Below are positions 38,190-45,876 of a DNA stretch of 45,876 nucleotides, piece by piece (position 1 is the first letter of the stretch; every line of letters starts with the position of its first letter). Under the pieces are notes generated by a model. It did not search any database. It was not told where the DNA came from and worked only from the letters and a program-made list of their open reading frames with translations. The DNA comes from Methanobacteriota archaeon (GTDB lineage: Archaea; Thermoplasmatota; Poseidoniia; Poseidoniales; Thalassarchaeaceae), in the NCBI GenBank assembly GCA_002730095.1, contig PBZE01000047.1:1-45876 (forward strand). Direction: 5' to 3'. A program made the position numbers and the translations under genes.

Positions 38190-40327
38190 TTAGAATGAAA
38201 TCGGGAAAAACAGTCATTTGCCTCGCAATTATTCTCCTACTATCCCTATCCCCTCTCGTTCTCGCTGAGTCAGACGGTCAAGAGGAGCAGCCCGCCCAAC
38301 CACTCGAAATCATCGGTTACTCCAAACTCACTTTCCTCGGACCACTATCCTCCGACTCCATCATCAATACAACATGGGATTTACAGATATCAATTGGTGA
38401 GAACTATGGTACAGATCTACTGCCGAATCAGTCCTTAGGAATTAGAACCCAGATTGACAGATATTTGGGAGATGAAGATGGCTACCTGTCAGAGAACGAG
38501 ATTTCCTCTTTCTCGCAGATGATCTTGGCAGCAAGGTCATGGAATAATTCTGAACTGGCCGGATGTTGTATCTTCGACTATCGCCTTCTGACGCTCTCGA
38601 ATCCTGTGGTGATATCAATCTCCCCTCCCTCTGCTGGCCCAGTCGTCACTGAAAGCGAATCCAGATGGGGATGGAGCGAATCAGCAGATCTAGAGGCCAC
38701 CAGCGACCAGAGAACGACACGTCTCTTGGACCTGCCACGAACGGGTTCCCTCATTGAGGAAATCCCCCTTCTGGTGTCTTTACAGAGTCCATGGGAATTC
38801 AAGTTCAGTGCCATGCAGGAAGTCATTTCCGGAGAACCATCGAATTTCTCAATCCAGAGATCCGACTCTCCCGTGTACTCGACAATCAGAATCGCAATCG
38901 GACAGAACGACGTCCCATCAACAGACGTGAGCAGAACGCGGGGGACGTCAATCTCAGTCCCTCTCGATAGTCCTCTTAGTTTCTTCACAGAATGCAATGA
39001 CAGTGCTCTGGAGACTCCTTATTTCGAATGGGTATTCAGGAACAATGGAACCGTCGCTTACAGCACTTCAGGCAACCAATCGAAGGGCGAGAAGACGATC
39101 ATAACAGTCATTCCGGAGACATATGGATACTCATCGAAGGATGTGCTTGCTGCAGAACTGATCTGTAGGGACTCCCACGGCTCCTCGTCTAGCTGGTACG
39201 AAAACGTCATCGTTGATGGTGATGATCCAGAATATGAAATAAGGTTCACCGAGATCACCAATTCTGGGATAGTAATAGTACATAACGAATCTGAGGAAAT
39301 TATTCAGATAAGGTCGGACAGTGAGCTATTTGTTGATGTAATTGCAATGGACTCCTCAAATCTTCCTGTTTCCATAATAGTCGCCTCCAATAAGTCACAA
39401 GGGTGGAGGCAGTTCTCCAATGACGAACTCCACTTCTCCACCTCCTTCATCCAAGGGGCCCAAGTAAATGGGATGCATCTGCCTGTGGAAGAAAGGCACC
39501 TAGAGAGGCAGAACAGTCTTTGGAGACTTATCCTCAATGTTACTGATGAGGCTGGAAACACCATCATGAGAACGTGGCAAGTATTCGTGGAGGACTCGTC
39601 AGCTCCCGTCGTGATACCTTCAATATTCGTAAATTCGGATCCTATGACGCCCTCAAACCCACCACGTCTGGGAGACAATCTCTCGCTTTACCTCTCAGAC
39701 TCTTTTGACGATCTGGATAGCATCGAAGACACAATGTGGAATATTTCATTAGATGGCGAAATATACCGTCAAAATTTGAACTGGAGTGAGGCGGAAAAGA
39801 TACTACTCCCCCCTCTTGAAATAGGGGGTCATACAATAAACATACAATCCACGGATTCAAGTTCTAATTCCGGCAATCTTTCATTCCAAATCTCGATAGA
39901 GCCCCCTTTGGGCTTTTCAATAAAAGTAATTGACACCTTCTTTTCGGAGAGGCCCTCAATAGGAAACCCCGTCACAATCACCGTGTTCGCCGAGAATTCA
40001 CACTCATCCGTAGGATCGGCCAGATTGTGCTATCTGGCAGAATGTTCTGACTTTGTTCTCATGCCCGGGGCCCCATATGGTGGCTTCACACTAGAATTGG
40101 AAGTTACACCAGACAAGGCTGGTGTTTTGGATATGAGTATTGAATGGATAGGGACAGAGGATGGAGAGTCCGGGACTGTTGAATTATTAGAGGTAGTTAA
40201 TGTCATAGATACTCAAGCTGATACTTCCAATCATCAAATTCAGGCGTTCTTCTTAGTGCTCTCGATTTTACTCATTCTGACGATGGTGGCAAATCGCATT
40301 TGGGGAATCGACTCAATGAAGCCTTAG
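38186..40327 (+). CDS. Secreted/surface membrane-anchored protein, Ig-like domains, function unknown
   Basis: N-terminal signal peptide, extended beta-type sequence, C-terminal TM (AFFLVLSILLILTMVANRIW). Confidence 0.75.
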   Translation: MIRMKSGKTVICLAIILLLSLSPLVLAESDGQEEQPAQPLEIIGYSKLTFLGPLSSDSIINTTWDLQISIGENYGTDLLPNQSLGIRTQIDRYLGDEDGYLSENEISSFSQMILAARSWNNSELAGCCIFDYRLLTLSNPVVISISPPSAGPVVTESESRWGWSESADLEATSDQRTTRLLDLPRTGSLIEEIPLLVSLQSPWEFKFSAMQEVISGEPSNFSIQRSDSPVYSTIRIAIGQNDVPSTDVSRTRGTSISVPLDSPLSFFTECNDSALETPYFEWVFRNNGTVAYSTSGNQSKGEKTIITVIPETYGYSSKDVLAAELICRDSHGSSSSWYENVIVDGDDPEYEIRFTEITNSGIVIVHNESEEIIQIRSDSELFVDVIAMDSSNLPVSIIVASNKSQGWRQFSNDELHFSTSFIQGAQVNGMHLPVEERHLERQNSLWRLILNVTDEAGNTIMRTWQVFVEDSSAPVVIPSIFVNSDPMTPSNPPRLGDNLSLYLSDSFDDLDSIEDTMWNISLDGEIYRQNLNWSEAEKILLPPLEIGGHTINIQSTDSSSNSGNLSFQISIEPPLGFSIKVIDTFFSERPSIGNPVTITVFAENSHSSVGSARLCYLAECSDFVLMPGAPYGGFTLELEVTPDKAGVLDMSIEWIGTEDGESGTVELLEVVNVIDTQADTSNHQIQAFFLVLSILLILTMVANRIWGIDSMKP

Positions 40328-40343
40328 CTTAGCACATTCTTCC

Positions 40344-42089
40344 GTGAACCTCATGAGAGAGAATACTGGCTCGCATGACATGGTTCTGCTTCCCGACTAT
40401 CCCAACAGGGTGGTCAATGAGCATAGGATGAGAGTTGAGAAAGCTGCTCTGTTGGGCCTACTTACCATAATCTTCGGTGGGGCTTGGTGGCTCTGGCCGG
40501 TGGTGGACGGACAAGTCGAAATGCTCTCACGATCAGGTCACGTTTTCTTACTTTTCACCATTGCATTATTACTCTCTGACTTGATAGATTTTGGTCCCGT
40601 GGAGAGGTCAAGAATCGGCATCGCATCAAATTTATCTTGGCCCAGCCTATTTGCACTTGCTGGAACAGATCTCACATCTGTAGACGAAAAGATATCATCT
40701 GCACTGATGGTGATTATAGTGTTCTCACTGTGGATTACGACAAAATCGATTTTCGGACACTCACTTGCAACACGCAGACTTAGGGGAATGTCCAGTATCG
40801 CTTCACTAGCAATAGCATCGGCAACAATGGTAGCAATGGATTCCAATGTCTATGTATGGGTCTTGGTTTTTGTCTCAGTTTCATACACCATGATTCCAGA
40901 TTTATTATCCAAAGATGAAATGCATCAGACCAGGAAGCAGTTCTCGACGAAACTGGAGGAGGCCGAGCTTTCCATGATGAAACTAAGGTCTGAGAATACA
41001 GGACTCGAACAACCAAATTCTCTCCTGAAGAGTGCCAGGGAAATTGGATGGAAAGATCCACAGAAGGGCCTTAGGATAATCGAAGAGGCAGAGAGCGAGG
41101 CTAGGAGAATTATTGCAATATCAAACGATCTCGAAGAAATACAGAGCGACGCCCTCAATTCGGTAATCAAATCAGAGGAAATCTCGAACAGTGCGAAATC
41201 ACCTAGAAAAGCATATGATATGGGTATAAGGGAAGCAGAGCTAGGGTCCTTGAGAGAGGCAGAGACTCTGTTTAGAACCGCCAAGATAAAGGCTGAAAAC
41301 ATCATTGAAAATTGGCAAGAGGCGTACAATACCATTCTAGAAGCCGAGGAAAAAATTTCAGATTTGTCCGGTTACTCGGCGGAAAGCATAGTCAGCATGC
41401 TAGACTCCGCCAAGGAAGCTCTAGAGTCTGAAGACCCACTAGGCGCAATTCAAATCGCGTCGAACATCCCCTCGCACATAGAGAGCCTATCTGGATTGGA
41501 AGTGGAATCGACCAAGTCCTTGGAAGATGCTGAAAAGGCAGTAAAATCACTGGAGGGTGAGGCTTCACCAAGATATCTTGAGATGATTGCAAATTCTAGA
41601 AATGCATACAATGAAGGAAATTTTTCCCTTTCTAAGGGAATATCAGACAGCATCATTAGAGACGTAAGGGAATCTCTGGAATCCTCAAATGAGGTCACAA
41701 GGGCGCTCAGACAAAGGAAGAAACTAGAGTCGAGATTCCCGAAGTCCGGCAACTGGCAAGAGAGAATGAACCTCATAGCCCAACTTCATGAGTCATCTCA
41801 GTGGTCTGATGCCCACTCAGAGCTAAAATCCCTAACATCAGATCTCAGCGCATTCGAATCCGAGTTATCTGATGCTAGGGAGCTGATGGATTTCGTGAAT
41901 TCAGAGTGGGAGGGGCTAACCAAGAGGATGGATTCTAGGGGGATCAGGGGAGATAATCCGGACAGGGCTTCCTGCCTCAGATCTATAGCAAAAGCCGAGA
42001 GAAGTCTTGCAGAGGGGAGGATTCAGGATTGCTTGAAGTCACTTGGAGTGGCAGATTCTCTGATGGAGACTCTTAGGGGAAAACTCTAG
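40344..42089 (+). CDS. Membrane protein with long helical/coiled-coil cytoplasmic domain, function unknown
   Basis: Several N-terminal TM segments followed by about 380 aa of charged helical sequence. Confidence 0.75.
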   Translation: MNLMRENTGSHDMVLLPDYPNRVVNEHRMRVEKAALLGLLTIIFGGAWWLWPVVDGQVEMLSRSGHVFLLFTIALLLSDLIDFGPVERSRIGIASNLSWPSLFALAGTDLTSVDEKISSALMVIIVFSLWITTKSIFGHSLATRRLRGMSSIASLAIASATMVAMDSNVYVWVLVFVSVSYTMIPDLLSKDEMHQTRKQFSTKLEEAELSMMKLRSENTGLEQPNSLLKSAREIGWKDPQKGLRIIEEAESEARRIIAISNDLEEIQSDALNSVIKSEEISNSAKSPRKAYDMGIREAELGSLREAETLFRTAKIKAENIIENWQEAYNTILEAEEKISDLSGYSAESIVSMLDSAKEALESEDPLGAIQIASNIPSHIESLSGLEVESTKSLEDAEKAVKSLEGEASPRYLEMIANSRNAYNEGNFSLSKGISDSIIRDVRESLESSNEVTRALRQRKKLESRFPKSGNWQERMNLIAQLHESSQWSDAHSELKSLTSDLSAFESELSDARELMDFVNSEWEGLTKRMDSRGIRGDNPDRASCLRSIAKAERSLAEGRIQDCLKSLGVADSLMETLRGKL

Positions 42090-42147
42090 GGTAAGTACGC
42101 TCATTATTGCTGCTATTTCTTCCTATGTTGCCACATTCGTACCATTA

Positions 42148-44289
42148 TTGATAGTCAAGAGCCTCATGCATCATGCCATGGACCTAGTCCTCATCGGCTC
42201 CTTCATCCTCTTCATGACTGCATTCGCTGGAATCGGACTTGCCAGCATGTTGGTCAAAGAAGACACCACAGACGACTACCTAGTTGCTGGCAGGGGCATG
42301 CATCCAGCGCTAGCTGCACTATCAGCCGTCAGTACATGGAACTCTGGATACATGTTCATTGGTTACATAGGGTTTACTTTCACAATGGGCTACTCTATTG
42401 TGTGGATAGCTTTTGGATCTATGGCGGGACAGATATTGGCATGGATATGGTTGTACAAATTCATTCAGCAATCGGCCAATGAACGTGGACTCAGATCTCT
42501 ATCCTCCCTCGTCTCAGAGGCGACAGGGTCGCCCGAGGCGAAACTAGCTGCCGTTCTATCCATTCTTTTCCTATCCGTCTACGCTGCTGCTCAGCTGACT
42601 AGTGGGGGAAAGGCCCTCTACGTGATGCTGGGATGGTCCGAAGTAGTTGGAATCCTGATAGGATTTGTATTGGTCGTAGCCTATTGCTATGCCGGAGGGA
42701 TAAGGGCCTCGATTTGGACTGACGCAGCCCAATCCAGCGTCATGATCCTCGGATCCTCACTACTTTGCTGGGTGGCACTGGAACAGATAGGTGGGTTTTC
42801 TGGACTTCACTCAGGGTTGGACGGGCAGAATGCCAATCTAACCAGCATTGTGCCTGCAGATTTGGGATTCGGCGTGACCCTATGGGCATTCGCATTCTTC
42901 TTGGGTGGGCTCAGCGTAGCTGGGCAACCCCAGGTTGTCACTCGTGTTATGACACTTGGAACAGATAGAGACAGGAAGACTGCGATGCTGTGGTTCTTCG
43001 CTTGGCAGACTCCCTTCCTGCTCATCATGACAATAATCGGACTGTCCAGCCGAGTAGTTTTCTCAGGAGCAGATTTTGATCCAGAGCTGGGCCTTCCTAT
43101 GCTTGCTATGGAGACACTGGGGCCATTCTGGGTTGGCTTGATCCTAGCCTCAATTTTTGCAGCTACCATGTCAACTGCAGACAGTCAGGTTTTGGCTTGT
43201 ACCGCTGCATTTACTGATGATGTAATGCCCGAGATAAGCCAAGATCACAAGAAGACAAAGATGGTTACTCTAGTTGTGGCAGCTTTCGCCACTGCCATAT
43301 CCATCTTCGGACTCTATGTCCCGGGAGGGGATTCGGTCTTCTCCCTCGTAGTCCTAGCTGTGTACGGACTAGGATCCATCTTCGTTCCAATTCTAATTAT
43401 CAGATGGTCTGGTTACGAGCCTGATACAACTCACACCACGGCAATGATGATTGCAGCATTGACAGGGGTCATTGCGTGGAGGTTGATGGGACTCAACGAC
43501 GAGATATTCGAGTCCATACCAGGAATGGGGGCTGCATTCGTCACACATTTCGTGATGAATCAGATTCGTAGTTCTGATGTTTCTCCACTTGGTCGATTCG
43601 ACCTACCAGAAGGTCAGAAATTGAAAGTAATAGCAGCCTCAATAATCATACCATTCAGCGCGATAGAGGTAACATATTTCTTAGCTGGACCCGATAGCTA
43701 TGAGTATCAGAGGAATAATGAGTATCTGATTGACTTCGAAGAGGGGATGATTACTTGGGTGGATAACACCACAGTCGAACTAAGTGACGGTGAGGTTTTC
43801 TCCTTCTCGTTGACAGATCAGGAATTCCCAGAAGAGGCCAAAGAACGGAACATATTCTCCGTAGATTATACCGTAACAGTCCTAGATAGCTTTGATGATA
43901 ACGAGGAAACAAATGGCCCTGGGTGTGTCGTTGATCCCGGCCAAGATGAAGCCGATTCGGTATCTCTTTTCGTGAGTGCCCCCTCAAATACATCCTCTTT
44001 GGAAACCCAGTCCTCAGTATACGATTGGATTGACTTGATGGCTTTCCCTCAATTTGAAACATTTCCCTTCATAACTGGCTATACTGTAGCGGAAATAGAA
44101 ATGAGCTTCGATACTAGCGACTCGGTTGTTGGGGACTATTCATTTGAATTTACGGGGAATGTGGAATCAGGAGATTCGACATTTCAATGTGATAGACAAG
44201 ATTCTACTGTCACAATTGAATACCTAATTGAATTGTGGTGGGTCGAGCCGAATGTCTTGGAGTGGAACGATGATGACATCTTTTTTTGA
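42148..44289 (+). CDS. Sodium:solute symporter (SSS family) with an acidic C-terminal extension
   Basis: VAGRGMHPALAALSAVSTWNSGYMFIG, GGLSVAGQPQVVTRVMTLGTDRD, ASIFAATMSTADSQVLACTAAFTDDV. Confidence 0.88.
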   Translation: MIVKSLMHHAMDLVLIGSFILFMTAFAGIGLASMLVKEDTTDDYLVAGRGMHPALAALSAVSTWNSGYMFIGYIGFTFTMGYSIVWIAFGSMAGQILAWIWLYKFIQQSANERGLRSLSSLVSEATGSPEAKLAAVLSILFLSVYAAAQLTSGGKALYVMLGWSEVVGILIGFVLVVAYCYAGGIRASIWTDAAQSSVMILGSSLLCWVALEQIGGFSGLHSGLDGQNANLTSIVPADLGFGVTLWAFAFFLGGLSVAGQPQVVTRVMTLGTDRDRKTAMLWFFAWQTPFLLIMTIIGLSSRVVFSGADFDPELGLPMLAMETLGPFWVGLILASIFAATMSTADSQVLACTAAFTDDVMPEISQDHKKTKMVTLVVAAFATAISIFGLYVPGGDSVFSLVVLAVYGLGSIFVPILIIRWSGYEPDTTHTTAMMIAALTGVIAWRLMGLNDEIFESIPGMGAAFVTHFVMNQIRSSDVSPLGRFDLPEGQKLKVIAASIIIPFSAIEVTYFLAGPDSYEYQRNNEYLIDFEEGMITWVDNTTVELSDGEVFSFSLTDQEFPEEAKERNIFSVDYTVTVLDSFDDNEETNGPGCVVDPGQDEADSVSLFVSAPSNTSSLETQSSVYDWIDLMAFPQFETFPFITGYTVAEIEMSFDTSDSVVGDYSFEFTGNVESGDSTFQCDRQDSTVTIEYLIELWWVEPNVLEWNDDDIFF

Positions 44290-44377
44290 TCGATGATGAT
44301 GGTGGTGAGATGGAAAACTAAGCCATACTGTTCGATCTCTAAATAATATTAAATAATCCATGAATAGACAAAGTATC

Positions 44378-44443
44378 ATGAATTGTGACTGCTGTGATTG
44401 CAGCCCATGTGGCGCAAACTGTGGATGTAACGGTTGCTGCTAG
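44378..44443 (+). CDS. Candidate metallothionein-like cysteine-rich micropeptide
   Basis: MNCDCCDCSPCGANCGCNGCC (21 aa, 9 Cys); in-frame upstream ATG at 44360 gives a 27-aa form; AT-rich TATA-like sequence about 20-30 nt upstream; absent from ORF track. Confidence 0.6.
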   Translation: MNCDCCDCSPCGANCGCNGCC

Positions 44444-44452
44444 GCGCCAACC

Positions 44453-44758
44453 CTAATCATCCAGTCGTATCTTGCCCCGCCCCTTATTCTGTATTTTTCC
44501 GACAGACGTTGTCAAAATCCGGGGTTCTCTTCCCCTAGCTGCTAGGGAAAGAATCCACCAACCAACCGTCAGTAGGGCGGTTGAAACCATTATGACAGTT
44601 CCCACCCACATCACGATATTCCCCTCTGTGACTGGCCAAGCCCAATATGAGACACCTAGCACAACCACTACAAGCAGTATTCTAGAAGCTTCACTGGGTG
44701 TTTTCCAACCTCTGTGGTCCCTCCTCGGAGCTAGCAAGTAGTCTAGCATACACCTCAC
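44453..44758 (-). CDS. Small two-TM membrane protein, function unknown
   Basis: ILLVVVVLGVSYWAWPV and IVMWVGTVIMVSTALLTVGWWIL hydrophobic segments; basic C-terminus. Confidence 0.6.
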   Translation of the reverse strand: MRCMLDYLLAPRRDHRGWKTPSEASRILLVVVVLGVSYWAWPVTEGNIVMWVGTVIMVSTALLTVGWWILSLAARGREPRILTTSVGKIQNKGRGKIRLDD

Positions 44759-44794
44759 TAAGAGAATGTACTTTTCAACAACTGTTTCAATCCG

Positions 44795-45679
44795 TCAAAT
44801 ATCCGCAGCCTCTGCTATGCCTGCAGCAATGAGGGTGTCAGCTATGATGGAAGGACAGAACTCTATGTCTCCCGTTTTGAGAGTTATTTCTTCGCCATTT
44901 TCAGTAATTATTGGGTCATCGAGGTCCTGTAGTATCAGAATCCTCCTCATTTCGGGCTCCTCTCGAACTTCCTCCCTCGTCTCTGAGTGAGGATTTACAG
45001 CCCCTGATATCTCAGGGAAGTCATCTATCTCCCTTATCCTGTCCTCTTCATCGTACTCAGGGTCTTCCCAATGCGACCCCTGCTCCTGAGGTTCCGGGCC
45101 CTCGCTTTCCACGATGGGTGGCTCCTCCACGGCCTCGCCGGGAACGAATTCTGTAAGAGGGGTATGGACGGAAGAGAGAGGGGGCGGTGCAGGTGTATCC
45201 CAATTGTTGCTGAGCAGAGATCTCCACGAGACATCATGCTTGTATTTGTCAACCAGATGGCCAACGCCAGAGTAGAAAGCTCTCTCAGATGGATCGTGCT
45301 TCTCCCATTCAATCGGATCCGGACGCATTCCAGGAGCGAGAGCGCCCTCTTCAGGTGATTGAATCAGGCTCATCAGTACGGCATGCTGAGTGAAAGCATT
45401 GAGCCTGTTTCTCGTCAGGTCCTTCACCGCAGTCCTGACAACGCCAAGCTTTCTGGATTGTAACTGGGCCTTCGCAGTCATACCCTCCGACCTGATTGTC
45501 TCAGCCAATTCAGCCTCCAGATGCTGAACTAACTGACCTACTGCGCTCCAGAATCCTGGCATCGGCAGCTCGATTGGAATCGATGATCTTCGCTGCGTTC
45601 TAGCAAGCTCATCGAGGGCCCTGTCAACTGCCATAAGACGGCTTGGACTGAGCCTAGGCAAGCTTCCGTCGTCCATCAT
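44795..45679 (-). CDS. GINS-like replication protein (archaeal Gins51-like)
   Basis: Helical N-terminal A-domain-like region (ELARTQRRSSIPIELPMPGFWSAVGQLVQHLEAEL ... VRTAVKDLTRNRLNAFTQHA) and C-terminal B-domain-like ILQDLDDPIITENGEEITLKTGDIEFCPSIIADTLIAAGIAE. Confidence 0.6.
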   Translation of the reverse strand: MMDDGSLPRLSPSRLMAVDRALDELARTQRRSSIPIELPMPGFWSAVGQLVQHLEAELAETIRSEGMTAKAQLQSRKLGVVRTAVKDLTRNRLNAFTQHAVLMSLIQSPEEGALAPGMRPDPIEWEKHDPSERAFYSGVGHLVDKYKHDVSWRSLLSNNWDTPAPPPLSSVHTPLTEFVPGEAVEEPPIVESEGPEPQEQGSHWEDPEYDEEDRIREIDDFPEISGAVNPHSETREEVREEPEMRRILILQDLDDPIITENGEEITLKTGDIEFCPSIIADTLIAAGIAEAADI

Positions 45680-45791
45680 CCTCGGTACCCGGGCCTAGTG
45701 CGTGCAAGGAGACACTTGAACAATTCTCCTCTCAAACTGCAATCTCTCTAGAAGCGCGAGTATCAAGAGTGAGACTATCCTCGCAACCCCC

Positions 45792-45876
45792 GCAGGTGTA
45801 CCCGAGTGGTCAAAGGGGGAGGGCTCAAGATCCTCTGCGTAGTGCTTCGCAGGTTCGAATCCTGCCGCCTGCACCA
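45792..45876 (+). tRNA. tRNA-Leu (CAA), with encoded 3' CCA
   Basis: Acceptor GCAGGTG/CGCCTGC, anticodon stem-loop GAGGG-CTCAAGA-TCCTC (CAA), long variable arm, T-arm GCAGG-TTCGAAT-CCTGC, then A-CCA. Confidence 0.95.

Noticed and set aside
44293-44346. 17-aa ORF MMMVVRWKTKPYCSISK before the Cys-rich peptide
   Set aside because: Very short, with no distinctive composition and no supporting signal

Overview
This is a protein-dense archaeal window. I infer a marine Poseidoniales/MGII-like euryarchaeon from gene content; I ran no search. Core genes include the rps13-rps4-rps11-rpo3 cluster, pantoate kinase, PriS primase, a GINS-like protein, type II methionine aminopeptidase, Sua5/YrdC, pyrBI, a bacterial/haloarchaeal-type LeuRS, a homodimeric-type pyruvate dehydrogenase E1 (AceE), ATP-type PEP carboxykinase, and tRNA-Leu(CAA) at the right edge. 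The most unusual region is a zinc-type ABC uptake locus: a NikR-like regulator diverges from a giant His/Asp-rich ZnuA-like lipoprotein, followed by an un-called 33-aa membrane sORF, then znuC and znuB. Other notable items are an un-called 21-27 aa peptide with 9 cysteines (metallothionein-like) at about 44.4 kb, an archaeal TPD/CDIN1-like putative nuclease next to priS, a multi-hairpin leader-like element at 16965-17058, a 34-aa basic sORF directly after aceE, and several large lineage-type membrane or surface proteins. No CRISPR array, rRNA or insertion sequence was seen.
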